Assembly: GCF_026210795.1 (NCBI RefSeq)
Contig: NC_089458.1
Coordinates: 1,938,001 to 2,002,000 of the forward strand
From: Rhizophagus irregularis
Lineage: Eukaryota; Glomeromycota; Glomeromycetes; Glomerales; Glomeraceae
DNA: 64,000 nucleotides
Direction: 5' to 3'
The translations under genes were made by a program, and so were the position numbers. Under the pieces are notes generated by a model. It was not told where the DNA came from, ran no database searches, and saw only the letters and a program-made list of their open reading frames with translations. Positions 11,150 through 23,645 of this stretch are shown here, piece after piece (position 1 is the first letter of the stretch; every line of letters starts with the position of its first letter).

Positions 11150-13129
11150 AGGATCTAACCTATTTCTAGTTTTTGAAATAGTTAATCCCAAAATTCCTTA
11201 GCTATTTGAGATAGTACTGGGTAATTTTTTTCATAAATTTTCCATCAAATTAAAGAACCTGTATTACTATTTACTGGAGAATTTAAGTATCGATCTAATT
11301 CATTATACGATACTTCTTGATGAATATTATTTGGATTAAGTAAATTAAGGAAATAATCACAAGATGATCGTGTTGATGCTGATAGTATGGTTTGATTATT
11401 TAAGGATAAATATGACAAATATAATTCTTGTAATTTACTTATAATTTCAGTTATAGTATCATTATGACTAAATAATGTGATTTTGTAGCATGGATCTAAT
11501 ATTGAAAAAGTAATGGAAGATTGATTCAAATATTTGTCCCAATAAGCTTTCAATTTATTATAAATTGCTGATGCTATTGCTCTTTGTGTATGGTGATTTC
11601 CTCTTTGATAATGATCTAATTTTTTAAACATTCCATTAAAAACCAATCTAATATCACCTTATGTAAGATTTTTTGATGATGATCGTAAATTGGTTGCTTT
11701 ATACTGTAGGTTTTAATACTTTTGCTAATTCCTGTAAAAAAAAAATAATAATTAATAAATATATAATTATAAAATAAAATAAATAATAATTTATAAAATA
11801 AAAAATACCTTAATATGTCGCCATTCAGATATTGTTGGAATTAAATCTCCAAGTTCTTCAACATTTGTTGTTGCAAGTAATTCTGAAACACCCTTTTGTC
11901 TATTAATCATAAATATGTGGAATTCCAGCAAATGTCTATATCTAAAATTGGTTTAAGAAATTTAACTTTTTTAATTAGGGTACAAATTTCTGATAATTTA
12001 TCCAAAAATAATGGTGAATTCTTGATTTTAACAACAAATTGATGAAGTTTTTTGATTTCATTTCCAACATGATTTATTCCTGCTTTTACTGCTAAATTTA
12101 TAATATGTGCAGCACATCTGTAATGAGTAAAAGCCATATTATTAAACTCCTGATCTAATTCAGTTGCTAGTTGATATACATGCTGCCCAAATTATTTTGG
12201 GATGCCATAATTATAATTTGGGATGTCGTAATTCATTCAATTTATATATAATTTACTATGTAAAGTGCCAAAATAATTTGGGATATCATAATTGAATTTG
12301 GGATTTTACTTATAATTACGGCAGCCCAAAATAATTTGGGTGGCATGTATACTAGTTGATTACCACATGCTATTAATCCTATCATGTTGCTTCTATTGTC
12401 TGTAGTTAATGCAAGAATATTATTACTGATACTAAACTCTTCAAGAATTTGTAAAAGCTTGCTAGTAATTAACCCAGCTATATGAGAACCATTTACAGGA
12501 ATTAAATCAAGTAAAAGATTTTTTAATTCCCAATTGTTGTTAATATAATGCATTGTTACTCCAAGATAACAATCTTTTGAGATTTTTGAAGTCCAAATAT
12601 CAGTAGTAAGAGATATTTTTGAATTAACTTGTGAGACTTCATTAATTAACATATTTTTTCTCATTTTATAATTTTCTATGAATTTTTTCTTTAAGGTTTG
12701 TCTGCAAGGTAAAATATAGCGGGAATTCAATTTATTAATTAATAATTTGAATTCAGGATTTTCAACAATAGTAAAAGGTTGCAAATCAGTTGTAACAAAA
12801 TCAACCAAAGAATCTGTGATAGGTTTAGATTTTGATGGAGAGTAAGGTTTAAAACGTAAAGTAATTTGGCGGGTTTCAGGTTTTTTATAATGTGATGAAT
12901 GTTTTTTAATTAAATGACATCGAAGTGTAAATGTTAGATTACTAGATGAATAAAGTTTTGCACACAAAATACACTTATAGTTTGTAATTAACCAACTTTC
13001 CTCATCTTGAATTTTTTGAAAAAACTCCCAAACATCTGGTGACAATTTTTTATTTATAATTCTTTCATCATCAGATGCTAAGGAATCATCTGATAAATTA
13101 TTATCGTCATTTTTAAAAACTCCCAACAT
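11150..13129 (-). pseudogene. hAT transposase with BED zinc finger, disrupted
   Basis: The N-terminus (ATG at 13129) holds a BED-type finger: W..FF then C-x2-C and H-x4-H ending LIKKH. The RNase H-like core follows with TTDIWTSK (first acid), then TTDNRSNM (second acid), then YRCAAHIINLAVKAG. The C-terminus has the hAT dimerisation pattern: YWDKYLNQ, ILDPCYK, ELDRYLNSP. Reading continues across the MITE at 12179-12347 once it and one TATA copy are ignored. Further breaks are a TGA in place of tryptophan near 11243, a stop before 11646 and a probable intron near 11700-11810. It is not expected to be active. Confidence 0.85.
12179..12347. mobile_element. 169-bp TATA-targeted MITE, copy A
   Basis: Ends read CATGCTGCCCAAATTATTTT at left and, inverted, CATGCCACCCAAATTATTTT at right. 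It is flanked by TATA at 12175-12178 and 12348-12351. The interior repeats the half-palindrome TTTGGGATGYCRTAATT several times. This copy sits in the hAT transposase exon. Confidence 0.88.
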
Positions 13130-13467
13130 AGTTGTAATAATACAAGAAAATGTAAAAATGTAAAATCCGTTATTCTTTTATTGTAAAAAGTTACGTGTGC
13201 AGATACACATAACCGTTAATTGAACTGATCTAAAACTGGTTCACTAAACTAGTTTCTATTAGTTCGATCTCAGTTTAGTTTGACATTTAAACTGAACCAA
13301 AACTGGTCCTATGATCAAACTACAGTTCGAATCATCCAATTATAAATTGTTAACATCCTTAAATACCGATTATTCTACCAAGAAAATTTTTTTATTGATA
13401 CATGCAAAAAATAAATACAAATATTTGTGATGTAACTCAGGATACATTATTTTTTGATAATTTTTTT

Positions 13468-14660
13468 GATTCTAATCCTCTTGCTAGCTGAGGAGTTATT
13501 TACACTAACACAATCTTTTAACAGCCCAACAATTATACAAATAACTTTTTTCACATTATTTCAGTAGAATTAATGTTATTCGATGCGGTGATTTCAAAAG
13601 ATTAATCTGGTACTTACTTTCACTTGTACAGTAAATACCATCTGAAGTATATATTATAAAATGCCATTCTGTTTCCATAGTCATAATACCATAAAGATAG
13701 TCAAAATAATCTTCATTAAATGCTTGATCTACAATTCATTTTTTCTTATTTATTTGGAATGCACTTTCAAATTGAGTCAGATTTTAAGATATAAATACAT
13801 TATTCTTTAGTCTTCTTATTTCAAAGCCAATAGACTGATAAGATGAACAGACTTACTTGAGTATATCCAATTTTAATGTTGCATGATTTCCTTTCAGTAA
13901 TATAAAGAAGCTCTTCCAGACTTTTGATTGTATAATCTATTTGACCTATTGTATCCTTACTGAATATATCTTTTTGTAAAACTATAAATATATCTCAGAA
14001 TATACATGCTGCCCAAATTATTTTGGGATGCCATGATTATAATTTGGGATGCCATAATTCATTCGGTTTATATATAATTTACTATGTAAAGTACCAAAAT
14101 AATTTGGGATGCCATAATTGAATTTGGGATTTTACTTATAATTACGGCAGTCAAAATAATTTGGGTGGCATGTATATCTCAGAAAATGTTTTTTGGCTAT
14201 TAGCAAGAATGGATGTATTTGAAGCAACTTGATGAAATAATTCATAGCATGTTATCTCATTGGTATCAATCATGATTTTCACATTTGAAAATTTTAAGAT
14301 TATATCCTTCATACAGTAATCAAAAGCCTTATTATCATTATTAATCTTCTTAAAGGCTGTGAAGAAAAAAAAAAATAAATGTTTATTACTATATTTATAA
14401 TGGACTATTTTAGAGCAGTGTAAAATAAAAATAATCACTTGTTAAAAGTAAATTGCTTGATGCTTATTATGTCTTCCCTATTGATCTTATTTCTACATAA
14501 CATTTTCTTTAAGTCATCAAGAATTTTAAGCAGTTAACAGTTTCATAATTTCTGGCTGAGACTCCAATAAATTCATCTGCTTCACCTATCTCAATAATAA
14601 GTTAAATCTTTACTGTAAGTACGTATCAATCGTTATTAAGGATTTTAATACAGAGAAGCT
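13468..14660 (-). pseudogene. Multicopy Rhizophagus-type gene, broken
   Basis: Minus-strand fragments in order are: EIGEADEFIGVSARNYETV (about 14590-14540), an intron, then FKKINNDNKAFDYCMKDIIL and a helix ending SQKTFSE, the MITE at 14005-14172, then FNEDYFDYLYGIMTMETEWH and IIYTSDGIYCTSE, and a tail IIVGLLKDCV. Stops and frame changes separate the pieces. The DYLYGIxT..T.W.F....GI segment looks like the C-terminal part of a large secreted-effector-like or Crinkler-like family in this genus, but this is memory, not a search. Function unknown. Confidence 0.45.
14005..14172. mobile_element. 168-bp TATA-targeted MITE, copy B
   Basis: Nearly identical to copies A and C, one base shorter near the right end (GGCAGTCAAAATAA). 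It is flanked by TATA at 14001-14004 and 14173-14176. The surrounding TCTCAGAA also appears on both sides, either an older local repeat or a longer duplication. It interrupts the coding frame after SQKTFSE. Confidence 0.87.
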
Positions 14661-14843
14661 TATTAAATATTTGAAAAAGAAAAACTTGAAACTTGATGAT
14701 GATGATATCAAATTCTTCATAGGGAAAAAATTTCTGGCCTTACCTTTCTAGAAATAATAGATTTTTTTGTATTGATTCATAATGCTTTTGTCCAATATAT
14801 ATGCAATTAAAATGTAGTATAGAATTATTAGGCGATTATATTA

Positions 14844-17082
14844 CAGTCAAAGCTCGTTATAGTGAACTTTCAGTTCTATCCAATTTTGTTTACTGTAACA
14901 AATATTCACAAAAACGGGAGATTTCTTTATAGTGAATTTTATATGAATAAAAAAAAAGTTTCTTATAACGCGAATTTTTTAAACTTTATTATTTTCTTGA
15001 ATATTTAACATTGCATAAAACTATCTAATGTGGTTTGTTTTATGTTATCTTGAATTTGCTTGTTAATTTTTGATTTTAAAGCATTAAGAGTTTTTAACTC
15101 TGTATAATCAACTAAAATATTATCAGGTGGATTTTAAAATACTGAACCACTTTCTCTAAACTACTCAAAGCTTCTTTATTAGAAATACTACTAATATTTG
15201 TTTCTAATTCATCGTCCTCTTCTATGTCATCATTTTCAGGTCTTGAAATTATTGCAGCAATAATTTCTTCATCAAATAATAGCTCTATTGGTATTTCATC
15301 ATCAATATGAATAAATCTTTCAGCTGTAATAGGATCTTGTAAATTTAATTTATCAATCATTTCTTGTAATTCTAAAGTAATTCTATTAATATCATCATTA
15401 ATATCTTAATTCCAATCGGAATCATTTTCTTCAGGATTATTTCCTTCAAAATCAGGTAAAATACCTGTTTTTTCCTAACAGTGTTCATTGTACTTGATTT
15501 TACGATGTTTCATGCTTCATTAACAAATGTTATAGCGTCAAGAATATCAACTAGTGTTATATTAGAACCACTTTCTTAAGCTAAATCGTACATTTCTATT
15601 CTATTTGCAATTAATAATTTTCTATATTGAGCCTAAAATTATAAATATATGAATAAATGTTAAAGAAAATTTAAATTATAAGTAACAAAATATTAATAAA
15701 AAAAATTCAATAATTGGGTTTACCTTAAAGCTATTGATAATACCGGCATCTAATGGTTGTAAATGGGCAGTTGTATTAGGAGGAAGAAAATATACTTTAA
15801 TATTTGATAATTGAATAGTTTCGTCTAATAAATGTGTAGGCGCATTATCTGCTAATAATAATATTTTATGATTTTGCCATTTTATTAATTGGTTAAATTT
15901 ATTTAAATAATCACGCTACACTGATACTTGCATCCATGCAGTACGATTCCAATAGTACCAAATAGGAAGATCATCTTTTTTAATTCCTTTTAAAACACGT
16001 GGAGTTTACCACTTATATATTACTAATGCAGATAATTTATGGCTACCATTGGCATTACAAATTAAAACAACTGTAATACGATTCTTTAATTTTTTAGTAC
16101 CAGAAATATAATGATCTGAAAGCGTTTTGATAGTTCTAAATTCCAAAATAAAGCTGATGTATGTACGTAAAATTAGTTAATAAAATTATAAATTTACACT
16201 AAAATTTAACCTATTTTTACCTGTTTCATCAACATTATAAACATCACAAGGATCATATTGTTCAATAATTTCTTGCAAAATTTTGCACTCTTCTTCCAGT
16301 GTTTCTAAAGGTGCACTATTCGCTTCACCAGCTCTATTAATTTGCCTTACATTATATCATTTTTTAAATTTTGTTAACCATCCATCTGAAGCGGTAAAAG
16401 ATGTTATTTGTAGCCTAGTTGCAAAATTCAAAGCTTTAGATTTTAATACATCTCCTGTAATAGTTAGATTTGATGCTAACGCTTGCTGCATTCACAAATA
16501 CAATGCAGATTCAATTTCTGGATACTTAGCACCTCTATCCCATTTTTGATCTTTAAATTCCTTATTTGAAATATCGATGGATATCTATTTATCTTTTCTT
16601 TTAATATTTTACAAACTTGTGGCTTTGATATGCCAAATTTTTTAACAAGATTTTCCTGATTATATGATGGATTATCTATTTTTCACTCGCATAATTCTTT
16701 TTTTTCTGCAAAAGATAAACTTTTCTTTTTACTGGTTCCTTCCGCTACTTTTCTTTTCCCTTTTTTATCGGGTGGCATTTTGAAAACAAAGAAAAAAAAG
16801 TGTTAATGTGTTACAATGGATGGGCGTTTAAATTAACTAAAAATGATGTTGTATTACAGAACAAATATTAATATCATGTGATATTTACTATAACAAGTAT
16901 AAATTTATAATATATGTTCTATATTTAAATTTTTATTAAATTTACTATATTTAATATCGAGATTTAATTAAGAAATTCACTATAACAGATATAATTTTAT
17001 ATAGAATGAACTGGGGAAATAAAAAAAGTTCACTATAAGCCAAATTTACTATAACGGGATTCACTATAACGAGCTTTGACTG
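14844..17082 (-). mobile_element. Tigger/pogo DNA transposon, 2.24 kb
   Basis: Perfect inverted repeats of 23 bp begin CAGTCAAAGCTCGTTATAGT at 14844-14866 and are mirrored at 17060-17082. TA duplications flank it (14842-14843 and 17083-17084). CAG...CTG ends with TA targets are typical of Tigger/pogo. Subterminal TATAGTGAA-like words recur inside both ends. It carries one degraded transposase. Confidence 0.9.
15005..16778 (-). pseudogene. Tigger-like transposase fossil, about 3 exons
   Basis: Minus strand from ATG at 16778 (MPPDKKGKRKV), followed by a CENP-B-type helix-turn-helix (NQENLVKKFGISKPQVCKIL). The DDE_1 core shows YNVDET, LLADNAPTH and LPPNTTAHLQPLDAGIINSF, that is three aspartates as in pogo enzymes. 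Introns are probable at about 16150-16217 (just after NVDET) and 15633-15724 (after NSF). An acidic C-terminus ends TTLDSFMQC. Several in-frame stops (for example TGA soon after KELCE) show it is dead. Confidence 0.85.
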
Positions 17083-17084
17083 TA

Positions 17085-18839
17085 CTCCTTTTAAAGGTAA
17101 TTTTAAAAAAAATTTACTTTACTATCATTAGATATATTTCAATAAAAGAAATCTATTAATGAATATTTTTTTATAATTACAGAATCTTTAAATATTTTAA
17201 ATTTTAAAAATTTTTAATATTAATTTTAATTTTTACTATTTAAGAAATAATTATATTTACTAATTATATTATTGATTTAAATATTATTAAAATTTTAAAA
17301 TATATTAGTTAATTATTTTAATATTTTTATTTTTTTTATTTAATTTAGATTTAAGTATAATTCAATTTTTTAGTAAATGAAGTAAATTAATATTATAGAC
17401 TTAAATATTTTATTATTTATAGTATAATAATTTTATTATTTAATTGCATTTTTATATTTAATTTTAAAAATTAAAGGTTAATTTAATAAATTATTTTTTA
17501 ATTGTTTAAGTTATGGTAAAATAATTACTTTTAATTTAAAAAATCTAATATTATTTCTTTATTTTAAGTGGTAAAAAACTTACAAGAAAGATTTGTGCTC
17601 ATCTTTTAAAACAAAAAGCTGGATTTTTTGATGAAAATAAAAATAATACTGAAGCTCTGATATCACAATTGTCTATTTAGTGATATATCAAATAGTTGTA
17701 TATAAAATGTTAAACTACTGTTAAATCAGTTTTTTTTTTACAAAATCATTGCTTAACTACATTAGTTTTATATGCAAAAAAAGAATTCAATATTAAAAAG
17801 TGTAAATATTTGTTTAAAAAATAATTTTAAGATTGGCTATATATAGTAATACAATATTCTTATGATAAAATACTTTACCATCCAATATATCTTGCATCTT
17901 ATAAAATACTTACAGGTATAATTAATTTTTAAATTGCTGAAATTAATATAAATCTAAAGTATTTTAGATAATACTATATGGTATATTTTACATTTAATGA
18001 TAAATATATGATTTTTTTAAAACTGGTATAATGTTTTTTTCTTATAAAATATAAATTTTTGTTATTTTTATTTTTTAATTTATTGTATACTTTTTTTATA
18101 TTCTTTTTTTTTAAATAATATTTTTTTATACTTTATTTTCTATTATTTACTCAAAATAAATCAGAAAAATCATAAGAGAAATCAAATATTAAATTAGAAA
18201 AATTATACAGTAAAATTAAAATTATTGATTATAATATTTATTATTTTAATAGTCATCCTAAAAATTTTTTATAATATTTATATTTTTTATCTAAATTTTA
18301 TGGTTAGAAAACTATATAAGAAATTAGGTATAGGTTAGAAGAATTACAGTATATAAAAATTATAATAAAAGTCAAATAATAGACCTTCAAAAATGCAAAT
18401 AAGATACAAATTTTTTTAATAAAAATAGTAAAAGCATAATATTGAATGTTAAAGTGGCTAAGTATTTTTACAATTCTACTACTTTATAATTTAAAGAATT
18501 GACAATTTATTTGCAATATTAAAGTGATAATATTGATATAGTTGTGAAATAGGGTTCTCAAAATAAAAAACAGGGACTCAATATTATATCATTTGAATCT
18601 CAGATTACGTTATTAGGCCATCTGATTTTTGGCGTCATTATCAATTAATGGCGAATAAGAAATTGTTCCGGGACATTATATGATAATTTGATGACACTTA
18701 ATTTGTCGTAAGTATTAAACTCCGCAGTTTAATATAAATAATTACAATTTTTGTTTCGCTTTTTTCTTCTTTTTTAAATACATTCGGATGAGATAAGGAT
18801 AAAACTATTATATAAAACGACATGTATGTATGTTTTTAA
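17085..18839. other. Very AT-rich stretch, possible fossil coding debris
   Basis: A+T is extreme. A frame near 17575-17680 reads KICAHLLKQKAGFFDENKNN before stops, which looks like decayed coding DNA of an unknown element. Around 18540-18720 the base composition becomes less extreme, and this part may be the promoter of the gene at 18840. No element ends were found. Confidence 0.35.
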
Positions 18840-19656
18840 ATGATGGTTGATAATGAAAATCAACAATATTATATCGAACACGATAATTTTACAACTTTTA
18901 ATGATAAATCACGTCTAAATATTACAACCAAGAATGATGACAAGAAAAAAGTTCCACCCGGGTTTGAGAATATTGTTAGAAGGAATATTAATGTTCTTGA
19001 TAATCGAAGATTATCTTGGTATATTGCCGATTTTTTCTTATTTTTAAAAGTTTACATGTCATAGTGATCGAAAAAAGTATTTTCTAATAGGGATACCACT
19101 AAAGACAAAATTGTGAATGGACCTTCAAGATTTCTTGATGAAAACAGACGGATTGTTAGGAAAGAGATAAAACAAAAGAACAAAAAAACAATCAATTCTT
19201 ACTATGAGCTGTTTAATAACAACAATTTACTTAGAGTTGAAGAAATGTAAGAATAATCAATTATGCCTATAACTTCAGTAAAAGGTTCTTTACATATTGC
19301 CTTTTAAAAAAACTAGGTATAATGATGAGCGGAAAAAGTTTTTGCCAGACTTCACGTTTGAAGACTTATTTGATTACAACATTGAAAATATTCCGATAAT
19401 AATGATTGAAGGCTATGCTTATGAAAATAATTATACCCATATCACAACAGAATATAACTTTTTTTTGCCCAAACAATTTAAGAAAGAAAGAGAAGGTCAT
19501 AAGCTAATTCGTGAAATCTTCTATAAAGAGGAAAAAAAGGTAAGTGTGTTTGTTTAATTAACATTTTTTGCAAGAAAAAATTAATCAAAGATCTTTATAA
19601 TTTAGTGGTTTAAAAACTTATGGAAAAAAGCTGTCCCTTTTCTATATTGCGATTAA
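18840..19656 (+). CDS. Orphan basic protein, 4 exons, 202 residues
   Basis: Exons are 18840-19018, 19091-19246, 19317-19539 and 19606-19656; all introns are 66-72 bp with GT-AG ends, and the joined frame is 609 nt. The protein is hydrophilic with many K, R, D and N: VPPGFENIVRR, then SRFLDENRRIVRKEIKQKNK, then FLPDFTFEDLFDYNIENIP and a C-terminus with WFKNLWKK. No signal peptide or membrane segment is seen and I do not recognise a family. The four phases that fit exactly argue for a real gene despite the lack of homology. Confidence 0.6.
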
Positions 19657-20098
19657 AATGTTTATTGAAATTTTTTCATTTTTTTTGTTAATAATAATAA
19701 TTATTCATTAAATGAAGCTTATGTAACCAAATTAATTACCTAATTACCTGAAGATAATATGTGATATACCATCAAATTACTCGTTTTTAAACAAGTTATT
19801 GCGGAGATGATTACTATAAAAGTGCCAAATAATTAACAAACATCTATTTAAAGATATCATCCTGTCTTACAAAGACAACGCGAAATGTTTTTTTTTTATT
19901 ATTTACATATAAAGAATGATCTTAATTTCTTAAATAAATAAATATATTTTATTTATTTATATATCATATAATATCATATAATATTTCACTAAAAAAAAAA
20001 ATACGAATTAAACGTATTTAATATATTAATAATATACAAAATACATATAAAGATATAAATTAATATGATAATCATAATATACTGTACAATAAAGAATA

Positions 20099-21033
20099 TC
20101 ATTCATAGTCGCGAGTACTTCTTAATTTTTTTTGGTTATTTAAAGTTTTAGGTTTACCATGATGATGTTTATCCCACACATTTAAAATGGATCGTAATTT
20201 TATTCCATTTTTACCTTTAGCTTTCATAGCCGGAGTTTGATGTTCGTCTTTTGAAAGATTATCATCATCATAATAGTGAGCGTTTATTTCCAATCTCATC
20301 TTAGTTGAACCATTGTATTTCTTCGTTCCAAATGAGAGAAATTTAGGTAAATGATGGTGATGATGTTGATGATGATGTTGTTTCTCTTCCTCATTATATA
20401 ATTCAAACGTAATTTCATGGTCATGATTTTTCTCGGAATTCTTTTGATCAATTTCACAAACGAGTTCTTCATATTGCTTTAACCAATCAAAAATTTCATC
20501 TTTTGTTCCAAAGACTATGAATTTCGACCTTAAAAGGGTAAATTTAATTTTTTCAAATTCATGAGGAGGTGCAATAAGTTGATTTAGATTTATATTATCA
20601 TCTAAAATAATAAAAAATTATTATTCACTTATCAACTAATTGATGATGCAATAAGAAAGGATCTCTCTATACAATACCTATTAAGTATCCGCACCTGATC
20701 ATCTTATAAATTTTTTATTCTTTCAATTAGTGATTCTCAAAAGGTTTGAAAATTTCAGAAAAGTAGATTTTATGAGAAATAAAAAATAAAAGAAATAAGA
20801 AATTTTTTTGTACCTGGAAAAAAAGAATTTGCTGCTTTTATATGAAGCTCACGATATGCATCCTAGAAACAGAATATGATCGATAAAGAACTTTTGTCCT
20901 ATCGATTCAACACGTTTTTAATTCTAACTGAAAACCATCTATCAATTAAACTTAATAAGGACCGCGTGATAACATTTGAATAGAATATTAATTGATAGTT
21001 AGATACGCATACCTTATACGTATGCAATTTTTT
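20099..21033 (-). CDS. Unknown protein, 3' three exons (5' part unresolved)
   Basis: Exons I support on the minus strand are 21033-21013 (21 nt, reading KKLHTYK), 20862-20814 and 20601-20099, joined in frame. The product reads DAYRELHIKAANSFFP, then APPHEFEKIKFTLLRSKFIV, then FDWLKQYEELVCEI, a histidine-rich run (about 20350-20380) and a basic tail ending STRDYE. The strand pattern followed by a W-containing helix could be the end of a PH-like domain, but this is weak. Further 5' exons probably lie in 21034-21300 (one candidate reads FGQILTREFVT), so the start is not known. Confidence 0.5.
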
Positions 21034-21301
21034 CTTGAAATAAAAAAACAAATTTTTAAAGTGGTATTACGGTAACAAATTCCCTAGTTAAAATTTGTCC
21101 GAACTGCAATTAGATAGTTCAAATATGAGCGTGAAACCTGACTTTAAGAATTGGTTACTTTAACAGTGACTGGGATTTACAAACTAAAAAAAATTTTGTT
21201 TTTTTTCTTTTAATTAGTCAATAAACATATTTCTTAAAATTTCTCGCTGACTAAATTGTAAATTGTATCATATGAAATAATAATAATTTTTTAATCAAAA
21301 A

Positions 21302-22232
21302 TTTGCCAAGAGTTGAAAGGGATAAAAGGTTTAACCAAAAGATCAATCCCGACGGATAATAAACCATTTTTTAAGTTCTTTGATGATAATCCCTTTCAAA
21401 TTTGTAAACCGCGAATAAAATATAAGAGGAATTTTCATGTGCAAAATCGATTCGATTTCGCAGAAAGGAAAGCAATTTGAAATTAATAGTTTCACGGGTT
21501 TAGGGATTGACCTATTAGAATAAATCTTTTGAGATTAAAAGGATATATTATTTTTTATGGATATAAAATCCGTGAAATAATAATCCTGTCATTTCCGTTA
21601 GTTGGATCTTCACGTGTTGTACTTATATAGTTATGTAATTATTCCTCTCTTGATACGTTTTTTTTCCTTTTCATTATACATTTATGTAATTGTCTTCCAA
21701 CTTTTTAGTTTTTTAAAGAAATTGTGCCACAAAAAAATAGTGACAGTTCAATTGTGTTACTCAGATCTTCCCAATTGCATCTCTATTTGGAAGTATTCGA
21801 TTATATGGTAAACGCCAGCAGTGATTAAGCAAGAATAAATTGGAATAATTGTTCGTTTAGTAATAGTTTTCTAACCTTAAAAGTTGCTGTAATTGTATAA
21901 TTTTTGTTTTTTAGGAACCTCAACTTTAATTAAACGTTCCTAAAATAATTGGCTTAACTGGTTTCTATAGAAGTGTTTCTTAAAGTTTTAAGCTCCAAAA
22001 ATTTTCTTATTAAATTACTTTTACGATTCTCTTTTATAAATAAATTGGATAGATTTCCTGCAATCAGATATAAAAGGGTAGTGTTTATTGAATTTTAAAA
22101 GAAAAAATCTTTGCCAATACTACTATATTTAGACGCGTTTTAATATATATTGTAATGATATGAAATTATTCAATATAGATTTTATTTATTTAACTGCGCA
22201 AATTTTGATTAATTATAAAAGTAATTACAAGA
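21302..22232. other. Intergenic, no gene seen
   Basis: AT-rich sequence with a short inverted pair TTTCACGG...CCGTGAAA at about 21491-21578. The open frame at 21602-21811 lacks an ATG and looks like chance. No other element ends were found. Confidence 0.4.
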
Positions 22233-22245
22233 TTACAAATTATCC

Positions 22246-22809
22246 CTAAGTGCGAGATGAAGAAGAGATTCTTTTTGAATATTATAATCTTTCAAAGTAC
22301 GTCCATTTTCGAGCTACGATGATTTTAAAATATAAGGTTAAGATTTCTAATAAAATTAATACACGTTACAATAGGACAAAAAAAAAAATATCGCGTACAT
22401 GTTGATCGTCATATATTAATTCTTGTTGATCAGGAGAAACCACCTTATCTTGGGTCTTTGCCTTGACTTGATCAATAGTATCAGAAGATTCAACTTCGAG
22501 AGTGATAGTCTTTCCAGCGAGAGTTTTTACAAAAATCTGCATACCACCTCTTAGACGGAGCACGAGATGAAGAGTTGATTTATCCCTAATATTATAATGT
22601 GTCAAAGTATGTTTATCTTCCAGTTGTTTACCAGCAAAGATCAAACGTTGCTGATTTGGAGGAGTGCCTTCTTTATCTTGAATTATGTTTTTCACTTCTT
22701 TAACTGTATCAGAGGCATCAACTTCAATGGCAATTGTTTTGCCACTTACAGTTTTAACAAAAATTTGTATAATCCTTTTTTCACGGTGTACAGACTTAGA
22801 GTTACCCAT
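22246..22809 (-). CDS. Divergent two-unit ubiquitin-like protein, 2 exons
   Basis: Exon 1 is 22809-22399 and exon 2 is 22314-22246 (480 nt, 159 residues). A 14-residue leader [14 protein letters not shown] precedes unit 1, which keeps LRLRGG at its end and K48 but has D at position 63 and I at 29. Unit 2 starts [13 protein letters not shown] and diverges after residue 30; K48 is Q and the unit ends ESLLSSRT instead of [11 protein letters not shown] one-base excess in an AAA run near 22260 explains the shifted end. Polyubiquitin normally yields identical GG-ended units; here only unit 1 could be processed. The MGNSKS start fits an N-myristoylation signal. It may be a decaying copy. Confidence 0.75.
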
Positions 22810-23637
22810 CTTTCTCTATTTTACAAAAAAAAACAAGCAAGAAATTTAGCAAAAAATGTAAGAATTTTTTTTTTTTGATAAATATTTATAATATTTATAA
22901 AATCATAATGTTTAATTATGACTCAATAAGTAACTGAACAATTACATACTTTATTATTGTAGATATTAGCATATCATATTGACTATTATTTTAATAATAA
23001 ATAACAATTTGACACAAAGATATTATTAATAGGTTAGACTATGATAGCAAATATAGAAAGCTTTATTTGATATATTATATTTCTTTAAATAAGTATAATC
23101 AATATATTTTTTTTTTTGAAATTATCCTCAAAGGGATCAGATCATTTTTATTTAAATTTACTGGTAAGTAAACTACAATAAATTTAACCCCTATCTACTT
23201 AAATGTAATGGCAAATATACCATGAGTATACACCAATGAAATCTATAAATAAAAAGTTAGTAAAAATTAAAGAAAATTCAACTAGAGAAAATTTTTAACT
23301 AACTAAAAAATTCCGAAAAAAACTATATGAAAATTAAAAACCAAAAATTTCTAAATTAAAAAAAAATTAACTTCTAAATAAATAAACTGTTCAGCTTTTT
23401 AAATGTTATATTCTGTCCATTAATTTCTTTAGCATCTCCTTCAATTCTATTACTTCCTTATAAAGTTTTTGCTTGGAGATTCTAAAACCCTTCTTTTTCT
23501 TGTTTTTCTGCTATTAAAGTTGAGATTTGCAGCAGTTCTAATAATTGAAAGATTCTTGTTTGCTATTTTTTTTATTAGTTTCTCGATCTTATCACTTTTG
23601 AATATTGATGAAATCTAATTAGTACCTATAACTTTAT
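22810..23637. other. Intergenic, no gene seen
   Basis: Upstream flank of the ubiquitin-like gene, then AT-rich DNA. No supported frames or repeats. Confidence 0.4.
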
Positions 23638-23645
23638 TCTTTAGG

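Larger units (their letters stand above)
10810..13361 (-). mobile_element. hAT DNA transposon, 2.55 kb
   Basis: Termini are a perfect 14-bp inverted repeat, TAAGGATGTTAACA at 10810-10823 and TGTTAACATCCTTA at 13348-13361. The flanks AATACTGA (10802-10809) and AATACCGA (13362-13369) differ at one base, an aged 8-bp duplication as made by hAT transposases. The subterminal regions hold repeated GAACTG/CAGTTC words, plausible transposase sites. It carries a BED-finger transposase on the minus strand, broken by a MITE and stops. Confidence 0.88.

Noticed and set aside
13316-13336. GTTCGAATC-like word as a tRNA T-loop
   Set aside because: No cloverleaf can be drawn around it; it is in the hAT subterminal repeats.
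16283-16549. Plus-strand 88-codon frame
   Set aside because: Antisense of the Tigger transposase fossil.
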